DNA from: Asaia bogorensis NBRC 16594
Lineage (GTDB): Bacteria > Pseudomonadota > Alphaproteobacteria > Acetobacterales > Acetobacteraceae
DNA length: 64,000 nt
NCBI RefSeq assembly: GCF_001547995.1
Contig: NZ_AP014690.1
Coordinates: 1,670,001 to 1,734,000, forward strand
Reading direction: 5' to 3'
Under the pieces are notes generated by a model. The model was not told where the DNA came from. It saw only the letters and a list, made by a program, of their open reading frames with translations, and did no database searches. Within the stretch, counting starts at the first letter, position 1; every line of letters starts with the position of its first letter. Below are positions 1-9,371 of the stretch, piece after piece. Position numbers and translations under genes: made by a program.

Positions 1-962
1 TCACCCGGTTTCGCAACACGATCGGGCAGAAATCGGTTCTTGCTTCGCGCCTGCAGCCCAATCACCCGACTGACGACCTCAAGGGCATCGCCATATCGAC
101 ATTTGACGGTCTGCTTTACGGCTGTGGTGATGCCGTGATTGGCATCAACCCGGCCACAGACAATGTGGAAACCGGCTGCGCGCTGCTCGATATGCTTGAT
201 ACGCTACGCCAGACCTATGAAATCCCGACACAGAGCTGTGTGCTCACCCATGTCACAAACACAATCGAGATCATCAATAAAGGCGGTCCGGTCGATCTGG
301 TTTTCCAGTCCATTGCCGGGACACAGAAAGCCAATGAAGGCTTCGGTGTCACACTCGATATCCTGACACAGGCGCATGACGCGGCGCAGAGCCTGAACCG
401 GGGCAGCATTGGCCAAAATGTCATGTATTTCGAAACTGGCCAGGGCGCTGCGCTCTCTGCCGGGGCGCATCATGGCATTGACCAACAAACGGTCGAGACA
501 CGGGCCTATGCCGTAGCACGCGCCTTCAGCCCCCTGCTGGTCAACACAGTGGTCGGCTTCATCGGCCCTGAATATCTGTATGATGGCAAGCAGATTATCC
601 GGGCCGGGCTGGAGGACCATTTCTGCGCGAAGCTGCTGGGCGTGCCCATGGGGTGTGACGTCTGTTATACCAATCATGCCGAGGCGGACCAGGATGATAT
701 GGATGACCTGATGTTGCTCCTCGGGACCGCTGGGGTCACGTTCCTGATCGGGGTCCCAGGCGCCGATGATGTGATGCTCAATTATCAGAGCCTCGCCTTC
801 AATGACATTCTGACCACCCGCTCGCTCCTCGGCCTGAAACCTGCGCCCGAGTTCGCGGCGTGGCTTGAGCGCATGGGCCTTTACGACCCCGTGAACGAGC
901 GCGCGCTTACCGTCCCGGAGGGCGAGACCCGCCTGCGCGGGATGATTGGCTGGAAACCATGA
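1..962 (+). CDS. eutB: Ethanolamine ammonia-lyase large subunit, 5' end missing
   Basis: C-terminal 319 residues of EutB, the large subunit of the coenzyme-B12 enzyme that splits ethanolamine into acetaldehyde and ammonia. The frame is open from base 3 and runs off the left edge; the family is about 450 residues, so roughly the first third is outside the window. The conserved stretch GCGDAVIGINPATDNVE lies at visible residues 40-56 and is characteristic of the TIM-barrel catalytic subunit. The stop overlaps the start of eutC (ATGA-type overlap at 959-962), so the two subunits are translationally coupled. Neither eutA (reactivase) nor shell genes are seen downstream, which suggests a simple non-compartmentalised ethanolamine pathway. 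Confidence 0.95.
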   Translation, partial: TRFRNTIGQKSVLASRLQPNHPTDDLKGIAISTFDGLLYGCGDAVIGINPATDNVETGCALLDMLDTLRQTYEIPTQSCVLTHVTNTIEIINKGGPVDLVFQSIAGTQKANEGFGVTLDILTQAHDAAQSLNRGSIGQNVMYFETGQGAALSAGAHHGIDQQTVETRAYAVARAFSPLLVNTVVGFIGPEYLYDGKQIIRAGLEDHFCAKLLGVPMGCDVCYTNHAEADQDDMDDLMLLLGTAGVTFLIGVPGADDVMLNYQSLAFNDILTTRSLLGLKPAPEFAAWLERMGLYDPVNERALTVPEGETRLRGMIGWKP

Positions 963-1795
963 CCCGCATCGAGCCATCAACATCCAGCGAGAAGGCCGCA
1001 GCACAGCACGGCGATAACGGCTTTTGGGATGTCCTGCGACGGGAAACGCGCGCGCGTGTCGGGCTTGCCCGTACGGGCAATGCTCAGACGACGCCCGACG
1101 TGCTGGGTTTTCAGGCGGCTCATGCCCAGGCACGGGACGCGGTGCATACACCTCTCGATGTCCCTGCCCTTTCCCAAGCCCTGCTTCCTGCAGTGCCTGT
1201 CGTTGTAACGAGCGCCGCACAGGATCGGCCGACTTATCTGCGCCGGCCCGATCTCGGTCGACAACTCGATGACGCAAGCCGAGATAGCCTCAAATCGGGC
1301 AAATGGGATCTCGCTATCGTACTCGCCGATGGGCTCTCGGCACGAGCGGTTTCGGGTTACGGCCCTGCACTGTTTCATGCCTGCCTTGCCGGTATGCCCG
1401 ATCTGCGTATCGCCCCCCCTGTCATCGCCCTTCAGGGACGCGTCGCCCTTGGGGATGATATTGCCCAGAGCCTCGGGGCCAGGATGGTGGCTGTCCTGAT
1501 CGGTGAGCGACCTGGCCTTTCGGTTTCAGACAGTATGGGCGTGTATTTCACCTTCGAGCCCAGACGCGGTTGCCCGGACTCGAGACGTAATTGCCTGTCC
1601 AACATCCACACCCACGGGCTGAGTGTGACCGAGGCAAGCCTGAAACTGATCTGGCTCATTCGGGAATCCCAGCGGCTGGGCCTCAGTGGCGTCGATCTCA
1701 AGGAGCGTGCGCCTGCGGCTTCGGCAACAGATGCGGCCCGTATGGGTTCAGCCCCTCACACACAAATCAACAAGAGCCGGGAAGAGTCTCCATGA
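959..1795 (+). CDS. eutC: Ethanolamine ammonia-lyase small subunit
   Basis: 278-residue EutC, which with EutB forms the adenosylcobalamin-dependent lyase. Family signatures are visible in the C-terminal half: a run of GERPGLSVSDSMGVY followed by the cysteine-containing RRNCLSNIH segment and the GLSV...KLIWLI helix. The first 45 residues are variable, as usual for the family. The start overlaps eutB by four bases and the stop overlaps the permease start by four bases (ATGA at 1792-1795), giving a tightly coupled three-gene unit. Length is normal and no catalytic segment is missing. Confidence 0.95.
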   Translation: MTRIEPSTSSEKAAAQHGDNGFWDVLRRETRARVGLARTGNAQTTPDVLGFQAAHAQARDAVHTPLDVPALSQALLPAVPVVVTSAAQDRPTYLRRPDLGRQLDDASRDSLKSGKWDLAIVLADGLSARAVSGYGPALFHACLAGMPDLRIAPPVIALQGRVALGDDIAQSLGARMVAVLIGERPGLSVSDSMGVYFTFEPRRGCPDSRRNCLSNIHTHGLSVTEASLKLIWLIRESQRLGLSGVDLKERAPAASATDAARMGSAPHTQINKSREESP

Positions 1796-3150
1796 GTACC
1801 CAAAAGACGCAACTCGATCGCAGGTTGAGCGCCTTTCACCTGTGGGGCATCGCTGTCGGGCTCGTGATCTCCGGCGAATATTTTGGCTGGAGCTATGGCT
1901 GGGCAACAGCGGGAACGCTCGGCTTTTTGGGTGCCACCACCTTCGTGGCGATCATGTACACTGCGTTCATCTTCAGCTTCACGGAACTGACTTGCGCCAT
2001 CCCGCACGCTGGCGGCCCGTTCGCCTATGCAGACCGTGCCCTTGGCAGAGTGGGAGGGACATTGACCGGTCTCGCCACACTGGTGGAATTCATCTTTGCG
2101 CCACCCGCCATCGCGCTTGCCATCGGGGCTTATCTCAATGTGCAGTTTCCCGGCATCCCGCCAAAGGCTGCCGCGACCGGTGCCTATCTACTTTTCATGA
2201 TTCTCAATATTGTCGGCGTTCACATCGCGGCGACTTTCGAGTTGTTCGTAACGATAGCTGCAATCATCGAACTGCTTGTGTTCATGGCAGTCGTTGCGCC
2301 CTCATTCTCATGGGCGCATTTCATGCTCGATGGCTGGGGAAGTGCGCCTCATTTCGGTATTGTAGCGATGGGCGGCATGTTTGCCGCCATCCCTTTCGCC
2401 ATATGGTTCTTTCTCGCCATTGAGGGGGTGGCGATGGCGGCGGAGGAAGCGCGCGACCCTCGACGCGCCATACCGCTGGCCTATACGGCAGGTGTGCTGA
2501 CGCTGGTCGCCCTCGCCTTTGGCGTCATGGTCTTCGCGGGTGGCTCGGGGGACTGGAAGGCGCTTGCCAATCTCAACGACCCGCTGCCCCAGGCCATGAA
2601 ACGGGTTGTCGGCCCTCACAGCCCGTGGCTTTCCATGCTCGTCTGGCTGGGACTGTTTGGCCTGGTCGCCTCACTGCACGGTATTATCATGGGATTTGCA
2701 CGCCAGATCTTCGCTCTGGCCCGTGGCGGTATATTGCCTGGTTTCCTCGGGACGCTTCATCCCAGATTTCACACACCGCATCGCGCGACCATGGCGGGAA
2801 GCCTTATCGGTATCATCGCCATCTATGCAGATGATCTCGTCTCGATTGGGGGGCAACCCCTGACAGCCACATTGGTCACGCTTTCGGTCTTTGGCGCGCT
2901 CACCATGTACGGGATGAGCATGATCAGTCTCTTTGTTCTGCGCTGGCGCGAACCGCAGATGGAACGCAGCTACAAGGCACCTTTCTATCCCGTGCTGCCC
3001 GCTATTGCCCTGGCCGGCGCAGCAATCTGCTTCTTTGCAGTATCGTATTATAATTTTATATTGTTTCTGTTCTACGTATTATCGGTATTTATTGTGATTG
3101 TTGCTTGTAATATCACGAAAATATTCAATAAGCTCAGCGTAATGAAATAA
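1792..3150 (+). CDS. eat: Ethanolamine permease (APC family)
   Basis: 452-residue inner-membrane amino acid-polyamine-organocation transporter with about 12 hydrophobic segments. I chose the ATG at 1792 because it overlaps the eutC stop and begins directly before the hydrophobic core; a frame open further upstream runs through eutC and is not used. The N-terminal LWGIAVGLVISGEYFGWSYG is typical of ethanolamine permeases. Position immediately after eutBC points to ethanolamine import rather than a generic amino acid. The last 30 codons are clearly AT-richer than the rest. Another small amine is the main alternative substrate. Confidence 0.9.
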   Translation: MSTQKTQLDRRLSAFHLWGIAVGLVISGEYFGWSYGWATAGTLGFLGATTFVAIMYTAFIFSFTELTCAIPHAGGPFAYADRALGRVGGTLTGLATLVEFIFAPPAIALAIGAYLNVQFPGIPPKAAATGAYLLFMILNIVGVHIAATFELFVTIAAIIELLVFMAVVAPSFSWAHFMLDGWGSAPHFGIVAMGGMFAAIPFAIWFFLAIEGVAMAAEEARDPRRAIPLAYTAGVLTLVALAFGVMVFAGGSGDWKALANLNDPLPQAMKRVVGPHSPWLSMLVWLGLFGLVASLHGIIMGFARQIFALARGGILPGFLGTLHPRFHTPHRATMAGSLIGIIAIYADDLVSIGGQPLTATLVTLSVFGALTMYGMSMISLFVLRWREPQMERSYKAPFYPVLPAIALAGAAICFFAVSYYNFILFLFYVLSVFIVIVACNITKIFNKLSVMK

Positions 3151-3168
3151 CAAATATGGGAACATCAA

Positions 3169-4665
3169 ATGATAACTTTCCGACACCCCGGGATCGTTGC
3201 AGGTATGCTGCTTGTCGTCGGGGTCGGAACAGCATCGAACACAGCCTTATGCGCCGGAGAGTCCGGCGGGGCACCAAGCTTTCCTGATGATGCATCACAG
3301 CCCGCCACAAGTACCGCCCCGCGCGTCAGGAAAGCGACAACGGGTACCGGACCGGTATCGGAATATCTTGGCAATGCACCAAATCCACACGAGCCGGACA
3401 CGCTGAATACAGGCCATATTGGCAATCTCTTCAGCCCACCACCCGGCAAGGCTCCTGATTACTGGGACGGGCTTGAGGCGCATCTCAGCGTGCAGGGTGG
3501 CATCGCCGGCAACCCGTGGACACGCTCGGGGCGCAATTTCGGCCAGTTCTATACAGATCGCGCCAACACGCTGACCCTCAATCAGGTTCTCGGGTCGATA
3601 TCGCACCCGGTAACAGCGATCGGCGGCGGGTATGGCATCGGCTTCGTTGCCGAGATCCTTTACGGCTCTGACGCCCGTTTCGACCCCACAATCGGGATGG
3701 CGGACAAGCTCATCACCGGGCTCTATCAGATCGCCCCGACGCAGGCTCATATCGATCTGCATGCGCCTTGGCTGGTATCACGGGGGATCGATTTCCAGAT
3801 CGGGCAGATCTATGGCCTGCTCGGAGCAGAGGGTACCCCGGCGCTGGCACGACCGCTTTACACGTTCAATTATGCCTCCGCCTATATCGTTCCATTCGAA
3901 ACGGTCGGGGTTCTCTCGACCATTCATCTGACCGAACAACTGGATGGTATTCTGGGTGTGGATGCCGGAAATTCAACCACTTTCGGAGGAGCGGGCAATA
4001 ACAGTCGTCCGAAAGGCTATATCGGCCTCGCATTTGCGCATATGATGAATGGTAAACTGGACGGGCACGTTATCGGGCATTTTGGGCCACAAGGTAACAA
4101 TGGGCCAACCCGTTTCTCTGCCGATGGCTGGACCAGTATCGGAATTGGCCGCGCTGCCAATAGCAAAATGCTTTATAATGGCGATGTCCTGCTGACCTAT
4201 CACTTCAGTGATCGCCTGGCGGCCACGCTCAATGCCACCTACATGCATGATGATATCACGCGTGATGACGCCTATGGTGTGACCAGCTACCTCGCCTGGG
4301 ACATCAATCCTTCGCTGAGGCTCAATCTCCGTGGCGAAATCTTTCGCGACAATACTGGCACCACGATTGCCGCCTATACCAGCACGACGTCATACACCGA
4401 TATGCTGCGTAACGCGCCCTACCCTTACTATATCGCGCTCCCGACAACCTATGGTGCGTTGACGGTCGGGGTCACCTACAAGCCTGAGTTCGTCAATCGC
4501 CATATCAAGTTCGGCAAGTTTCAGGTCCGCCCCGAAATCAGACTGGACAAATCGCTCAACGGAACACAGCCATTCAATCGTGCGGCAACGGTTGAAGATC
4601 CTGTTGTGCGCCATGGCACGAATAATATGCTCTGGTTCTCATGCGACGCGGTCTGGTCGTTCTGA
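3169..4665 (+). CDS. Outer-membrane beta-barrel porin, BBP2/OmpL-like
   Basis: 498-residue protein with an N-terminal signal peptide (hydrophobic residues 9-28, cleavage probably after ALCAG). A proline-rich linker follows to about residue 95, then alternating beta-strand sequence. Segments such as QIGQIYGLLGAEG and the aromatic C-terminus ending in Trp-Ser-Phe are those of the putative beta-barrel porin-2 family. It lies 18 bases after the permease on the same strand, so it is probably the outer-membrane entry route for the ethanolamine operon; that link is inferred from position only. The substrate cannot be read from the sequence. Confidence 0.75.
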   Translation: MITFRHPGIVAGMLLVVGVGTASNTALCAGESGGAPSFPDDASQPATSTAPRVRKATTGTGPVSEYLGNAPNPHEPDTLNTGHIGNLFSPPPGKAPDYWDGLEAHLSVQGGIAGNPWTRSGRNFGQFYTDRANTLTLNQVLGSISHPVTAIGGGYGIGFVAEILYGSDARFDPTIGMADKLITGLYQIAPTQAHIDLHAPWLVSRGIDFQIGQIYGLLGAEGTPALARPLYTFNYASAYIVPFETVGVLSTIHLTEQLDGILGVDAGNSTTFGGAGNNSRPKGYIGLAFAHMMNGKLDGHVIGHFGPQGNNGPTRFSADGWTSIGIGRAANSKMLYNGDVLLTYHFSDRLAATLNATYMHDDITRDDAYGVTSYLAWDINPSLRLNLRGEIFRDNTGTTIAAYTSTTSYTDMLRNAPYPYYIALPTTYGALTVGVTYKPEFVNRHIKFGKFQVRPEIRLDKSLNGTQPFNRAATVEDPVVRHGTNNMLWFSCDAVWSF

Positions 4666-4684
4666 CACCAGCAGAAAAGGATAC

Positions 4685-4719
4685 GGAGGGAAGCCCCCCT
4701 GAAAACGTGAGGCCCCTCC
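4685..4719. terminator. Possible bidirectional terminator between convergent operons
   Basis: GGAGGG (4685-4690) pairs with CCCTCC (4714-4719), and an inner GCC/GGC pair extends the stem. It lies in the 69-base gap between the convergent porin and ABC permease genes. There is no clear T-tract, so Rho-independent function is uncertain. Confidence 0.35.
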
Positions 4720-4734
4720 CGCTTTCGGAGCCGT

Positions 4735-5667
4735 CTAGCGTTCCTCACGAAAATAAGGTGTGCCCAGTGCGGCGGGCGCCGCCATCAGGCGACGCATACC
4801 GGGCAGCAGGAGAGCGGGCAGGATCATGAACATAATGGTGCCGAGATAAGGGGTCATGTTCAGGATGGCCGGGGCAATCGGCCAGCCCTGCGCCTGTCCG
4901 AAGAAGCTGAGCGACATGACGAGCCCGAATAACAGGGACGACAGCGCCGCAAAAATCGGGCGGTAACCGCAGAAAATGACCAGCGCCACGGCAATCCATC
5001 CACGACCGGCAATCATGCCCTCTGACCAGACGGGCATGACCGACAGGGTCATGTCGGCACCAGCCAGACCGGCCAGCGCTCCGCCAGCTACCACGGCACT
5101 TAGTCGATAGCGGCGCACCGGAATACCGACAGCATCAGCCGCCGCAGGATTTTCGCCCACCGAACGCAGGCTCAGCCCGAGGCGGGAGCGGAAAAGGACG
5201 CAATGGCACAAAGCGGGCAGGATGACGAAGGCGAGATAGACGAACGGGCTTTGACTGAACAGAACCCCAATGCCCGGCAAGCTGCTCAAACCCGGGATCG
5301 CCCAGTTGTCGAAAACCGCGGCAACGGGCAAGCCTGCAACGGCATGGCCGATAACCGCGCTCAGCCCCAACCCAAGAAAGGTCAGGGCGACGCCGCAGAG
5401 TGTCTGATTGGCCGAGACATTGACCGTAGCAAGCCCGAGCACGAGCGCCCCTGCACCACCCGTGCAAAGCGCCGCCAGACAGCCCATCCAGGGCGACATG
5501 GAGGCATCAGCGGCAAGCACGGCGACAACCGCACCAAGGGCCATGAGCCCCTCGACACCAAGGTTGATGACCCCAGCGCGTTCGGCAATGACTTCGCCTT
5601 GCGCGGCCAGAGCGAGGATACTGCCATAGGCCAGCGCATGAAGAACCAGAGGGATCCACACCGTCAT
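4735..5667 (-). CDS. Nucleoside/purine ABC transporter permease 2
   Basis: 310-residue permease of the BPD_transp_2 type (COG1079-like), the second inner-membrane subunit of a BMP-family nucleoside or purine importer. The signature GEVIAERAGVINLGVEGLMA near residues 24-43 is diagnostic of this half of the permease pair, followed by eight or more hydrophobic segments. It is the last gene of a seven-gene minus-strand operon and its start overlaps the stop of permease 1 by four bases. Its neighbours (guanine/8-oxoguanine-type deaminases) suggest the cargo is a purine base or nucleoside. Confidence 0.9.
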   Translation of the reverse strand: MTVWIPLVLHALAYGSILALAAQGEVIAERAGVINLGVEGLMALGAVVAVLAADASMSPWMGCLAALCTGGAGALVLGLATVNVSANQTLCGVALTFLGLGLSAVIGHAVAGLPVAAVFDNWAIPGLSSLPGIGVLFSQSPFVYLAFVILPALCHCVLFRSRLGLSLRSVGENPAAADAVGIPVRRYRLSAVVAGGALAGLAGADMTLSVMPVWSEGMIAGRGWIAVALVIFCGYRPIFAALSSLLFGLVMSLSFFGQAQGWPIAPAILNMTPYLGTIMFMILPALLLPGMRRLMAAPAALGTPYFREER

Positions 5668-6704
5668 TTCTGTGTCTCCAGACGCACATAGGCTGCAAGC
5701 TCGTCACTCACCGCAATGGCAAAAACCAGCAAACCCGTGATCGCCAGTACGGAGGACGCGCTGACCTGCAAGGTCTGCAAAACGATCCCGGTATTAAGGA
5801 TCACTGCCATCAGAAACGAAGCAGGGATAAGGGCATAGGCGGAATGGCGCGCAAGCAACGCGACCACGATACCGAGATAGCCATAGCCGTGCGCGAGGCC
5901 GCCCTGAAGCCGGTGTACCGTACCCAGCGCCTCCATCATCCCTCCAAGTCCGGCAAGGGCGCCGGACGCCATAAGGGCGACGAAAAGCCGTGGTGCAACC
6001 CTGATCCCGGCATAGCGCGCGGCCTCGGGATTGGACCCGCACAGCGTCAGCTCGTAACCGAAACGGCTGCGCTTGAGGAGATAGCCGATAGCCACGACCA
6101 GAACGATTGCAACAATTCCCCCCCAGTGCACGACGCCATAGATGGTGGGGATGGCAACCGAGAGACGCTGGCTCGACACCTGCGCATCCGTCACGTGATC
6201 GGCCCAGGGGCCTGTGACGAGGTAATAGACGACGAACGACGCGATGAAATTGAGCAAAAGCGTGGTGATGATTTCACTGACGCCAAGCCATGCCCGCCCT
6301 GCGGCCGGCACGGCGCTCCACGCGGCGCCAGCCGCCAGACTGGCAAGCATCGCCAGAGGCAAGGAAAGTGGCAATGGCATGGGAAGGAACAGGGCCACAG
6401 CCGACGCTGCCGTGGCACCTGCGAGAAACTGGCCCTCGGCGCCAATATTCCATAGCCCGGCGCGAAGAGACAACCACACCGCACCACCCGTCATAAGCAA
6501 GGGCGTCATGTAGAGCGCGAGATTTTCGAGACCGAAAACAGTACCGAAGGTCGAGGTTACGACAAGTCCCAGCACCATACCAAGCGGCAAACCGAGAATG
6601 GCCAGAACGAGCGCCAGCACGAGCGCAACGAAGCCCAATGCCAGAAGGCGCCCGATCAGGATACGGCGGGCCGGAACCACAGCAAGGCGAATTCTTCGGC
6701 TCAT
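5664..6704 (-). CDS. Nucleoside/purine ABC transporter permease 1
   Basis: 346-residue permease (COG4603-like), first of the two membrane subunits. The arginine-rich cytoplasmic N-terminus (residues 1-18) and the AGLWNIGAEGQFLAGATAA motif near residue 85 are typical. Several transmembrane helices follow, with a FGYELTLCGSNPEAARYAGI loop that contacts the ATPase. Stop and start overlap the flanking genes by four bases (ATGA), so all transporter subunits are co-translated. Confidence 0.9.
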   Translation of the reverse strand: MSRRIRLAVVPARRILIGRLLALGFVALVLALVLAILGLPLGMVLGLVVTSTFGTVFGLENLALYMTPLLMTGGAVWLSLRAGLWNIGAEGQFLAGATAASAVALFLPMPLPLSLPLAMLASLAAGAAWSAVPAAGRAWLGVSEIITTLLLNFIASFVVYYLVTGPWADHVTDAQVSSQRLSVAIPTIYGVVHWGGIVAIVLVVAIGYLLKRSRFGYELTLCGSNPEAARYAGIRVAPRLFVALMASGALAGLGGMMEALGTVHRLQGGLAHGYGYLGIVVALLARHSAYALIPASFLMAVILNTGIVLQTLQVSASSVLAITGLLVFAIAVSDELAAYVRLETQK

Positions 6705-8281
6705 GCTGCGGTCTCCCCTGCGCGGCCACTCATCAAAGCGCCCAATCTCGCCCTGTCAAAATCCTTGCGCTCGACGATGGTCATCAACATACCGGCGCAC
6801 AGCACCGCAATCCGGTCGCTCAGCGCCATCAGTTCATCCAGATCTTCCGACACGAGCACAACGGCCCGTCCCTCGTCACGGATTTCGGCCAGTGTCTCAC
6901 GCATCAGGGAGATCGCCCCGATATCAAGACCACGGCTCGGATAGCTCGCAATCAGGGCGCGGTGACTGATCATCCGCTCACGGGCCAGAACCATGCGCTG
7001 CTGATTGCCACCCGAGAGACCACGCATCGGCGTGGATGGGTCCTTCACCGTCACACGCGCCTGTTCGAGCAAGCTTTTCGTGAACGCGCGCGCCTGACTG
7101 GCGTGGTAGGCCATCCGTCCGCCGACCGGGTGCGAGCGAAATACGCGCATGACGGCATTCTCGGTCACGCCGAGCGCCGGGGCGAGGGCCTTGTGCAGCC
7201 TGTCCTCGGGAACATAGCCAATGCCTGCCTCGCGAAAGGCACCCGGCCCCTGCCCGCGCATGTCTGTCGAACCGACATGGACAGAACCTGTCAACGGCGC
7301 GTTGAGTCCGGCGAGCAGATCAGCCAGTTCGGATTGGCCATTGCCTGTCACGCCCGCCACCCCGAGGATCTCGCCCGCCCTGATGTCGAGCGAGAGCGGA
7401 TGCAACCGCAGGCGACCCGCGCTATCCCGAAAGCTCACCTCGTGCAGCCGTATGACCGTCTCGCTCTTCCCCTGAGGCGTCGTGCGCGGATAGGACGTCT
7501 TTTGCTCGACAGGACGCCCGATCATCTCGGTTACGAGGGTGGCAGGGTCAGTGTGGTCCACCCTGTGGCTGCCAGCGACACGGCCATGACGCAGCACAGT
7601 CACGCGATCCGCCAAAGCCATGATCTCATCAAGCTTGTGACTGATCAGGATAACGGCCCCGCCCCCATCGCGAAAACGACGCAATGCGGCATAGAGCTCA
7701 CCCACTTCAAGCGGGCTCAGCACAGCTGTCGGCTCGTCAAGGATAAGCAGGCGTGCCCCACGGGAGAGGACACGCAGGATTTCAACGCGCTGCTGCTCGC
7801 CAGAGGTCAGGCTGTCGATGGGTGCCTGAGGCCGGATGTCGAGACCAAACCGGGCGGCTTCCGCCTCTGCGCGTCGGGCAAGCGTTTTTGCCGAGAGCCA
7901 TTTACCGGTTTCGCGCCACCCCAGCGCCAGATTTTCCGCAACGGTGAAACGCGATACCAGCTTGAAATGCTGATGTACCATGCCGATACCGGCCGCGATC
8001 GCTGCTTCGGGGCTTTCAAGGCGCATACCATAACCATCGAGGATCAGCTCGCCCTCATCGGGCTGGTAAAGGCCGGTCACGATATTCATCAGCGTGGATT
8101 TGCCTGCGCCATTTTCACCCAGCAGCGCATGAATTTCACCGGGGTAGAAATCGATCGTGACATCCTTGTTTGCGATCACACCGGGAAAATACTTCGCGAT
8201 TCCAGAGAGGGTAAGCAGAGGCGGTGCGCCGGGCGGCAGATTATCCGGTCTGGCTTCCGCGAGATGTGAGAGGTCAGACAA
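6701..8281 (-). CDS. Nucleoside/purine ABC transporter, tandem ATPase
   Basis: 526-residue protein with two fused nucleotide-binding domains, like the simple-sugar/nucleoside importer ATPases (COG3845). Domain 1 has Walker A GENGAGKST (residues 54-62), signature LTSGEQQRVEILR near 160 and Walker B LLILDEPTAVLS. Domain 2 has a degenerate Walker A (GVTGNGQSELADLL) and signature LSGGNQQRMVLARE. An intact first and altered second site is usual in this family. The start overlaps the binding-protein gene by eight bases. Confidence 0.93.
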   Translation of the reverse strand: MSDLSHLAEARPDNLPPGAPPLLTLSGIAKYFPGVIANKDVTIDFYPGEIHALLGENGAGKSTLMNIVTGLYQPDEGELILDGYGMRLESPEAAIAAGIGMVHQHFKLVSRFTVAENLALGWRETGKWLSAKTLARRAEAEAARFGLDIRPQAPIDSLTSGEQQRVEILRVLSRGARLLILDEPTAVLSPLEVGELYAALRRFRDGGGAVILISHKLDEIMALADRVTVLRHGRVAGSHRVDHTDPATLVTEMIGRPVEQKTSYPRTTPQGKSETVIRLHEVSFRDSAGRLRLHPLSLDIRAGEILGVAGVTGNGQSELADLLAGLNAPLTGSVHVGSTDMRGQGPGAFREAGIGYVPEDRLHKALAPALGVTENAVMRVFRSHPVGGRMAYHASQARAFTKSLLEQARVTVKDPSTPMRGLSGGNQQRMVLARERMISHRALIASYPSRGLDIGAISLMRETLAEIRDEGRAVVLVSEDLDELMALSDRIAVLCAGMLMTIVERKDFDRARLGALMSGRAGETAA

Positions 8282-9371
8282 GTCCCGATACTCCCTCGAC
8301 CTGCCAGTTCCAGTGGAAGATTTCCATGTCGCTCATGGTGTGCCCCGCCGGCACGCGGATCTGCCCCTTGGAGTCCCTTATCGGCCCGGTGAAGGGCGAC
8401 CAGCCCGCCAGCATGCGCTCACGCGCTGCATCGGCTTCGCGACGAATGGAATCAGGCACATTCTTGCCCCAGGCATCGCGATCAACACCATGACCGAGCT
8501 TGAGGAAAGTCCCGGTGGGGCGCCAGCGTCCGGCAAGGCGTGCGGCGATCGTCTCGCGGTAATAATCCTCGAAATCCAGCACGACAGAGCTGACATAGGC
8601 GTCAGGCCCGAACTGCCGCATATCGGTGTTCCACATGGCGGCCCAGACGCCCCGTTGCTGCGCAACGCGCAGATAACCGGGGTCGTCCATGATGCCGCAC
8701 AGGAAGTCGCAGCCGCTATCGATCAGAGCTGCACCTGCCGAGGCCGCGGCCTGGGGATCGAACCAGGAGTTGATGGAAATGACCCGCATGGTCGCCTCAG
8801 GGTTGACCGAGCGGGCGCCAAGCAGCGTCGCATTGGCGCTGGCAATGACCGATGTTGTAGGAAAGGAGGCGATATAACCCAGCCTGCCGTTGTGACTCAG
8901 TCGGGCAGCGGCGATGCCAATCACGTAGCTGGCATACCAGTGGGTGATGTAATACCAGCCCAGATTACCCGTAACATTATTGCCGTCACATTCAAGAAAA
9001 CCCACATCCGGCGCCTGATCCGCAACGTCCTTGATGAAATCACCATAATCCGAGGTGGAGATCACCATCTGTGCGCCCTCGGCCACAAACTGCCTGAACA
9101 GTCGGGTTGCGTCAGCCGAGTACGGTATGCTCTCGACGTAGAGCGAGCGCATGCGCGGGAAATGCGATTTGAGGGCACGGATGGCCTTGTCATGCATCTG
9201 TGTCCAGCCGCCATCATTAATCGGGCTGGTATGGCCGAACCCGACAAGCAGATCCTCCTCGGCAATCGGAGCAAAGCGTGGTGCGGCGCTTGCCCCTCCT
9301 GCCAGAGCGGCACATCCACCCGCGGCCAGCAGCCCACGGCGGGTCAGGAGAGCAGGTCGTTTCAATGACAT
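8274..9371 (-). CDS. BMP-family purine/nucleoside-binding protein
   Basis: 365-residue periplasmic binding protein of the BMP/PnrA lipoprotein family (COG1744). Residues 1-29 form an export signal with RRG before a hydrophobic stretch and an ASAAP cleavage site, so a Tat signal is plausible; it lacks the lipobox Cys of many BMP proteins. GFGHTSPINDGGWTQMHDKA follows, typical of the ligand-binding N-lobe, and YASYVIGIAAARLS lies further on. It supplies substrate to the two permeases and the ATPase encoded downstream. Confidence 0.9.
   Translation of the reverse strand: MSLKRPALLTRRGLLAAGGCAALAGGASAAPRFAPIAEEDLLVGFGHTSPINDGGWTQMHDKAIRALKSHFPRMRSLYVESIPYSADATRLFRQFVAEGAQMVISTSDYGDFIKDVADQAPDVGFLECDGNNVTGNLGWYYITHWYASYVIGIAAARLSHNGRLGYIASFPTTSVIASANATLLGARSVNPEATMRVISINSWFDPQAAASAGAALIDSGCDFLCGIMDDPGYLRVAQQRGVWAAMWNTDMRQFGPDAYVSSVVLDFEDYYRETIAARLAGRWRPTGTFLKLGHGVDRDAWGKNVPDSIRREADAARERMLAGWSPFTGPIRDSKGQIRVPAGHTMSDMEIFHWNWQVEGVSGLV

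Noticed and set aside
204-1277. Long minus-strand frame opposite eutB/eutC
   Set aside because: It is antisense to two clearly conserved genes, has no ribosome-binding site and an Arg/Pro-rich product typical of GC-rich shadow frames.
6638-8269. Plus-strand frame of over 500 codons opposite the ABC ATPase
   Set aside because: The minus-strand ATPase has all Walker and signature motifs; the plus product has no recognisable domain.
8157-9368. Plus-strand frame opposite the BMP binding protein
   Set aside because: It is antisense to a conserved transporter gene and lacks a start context.
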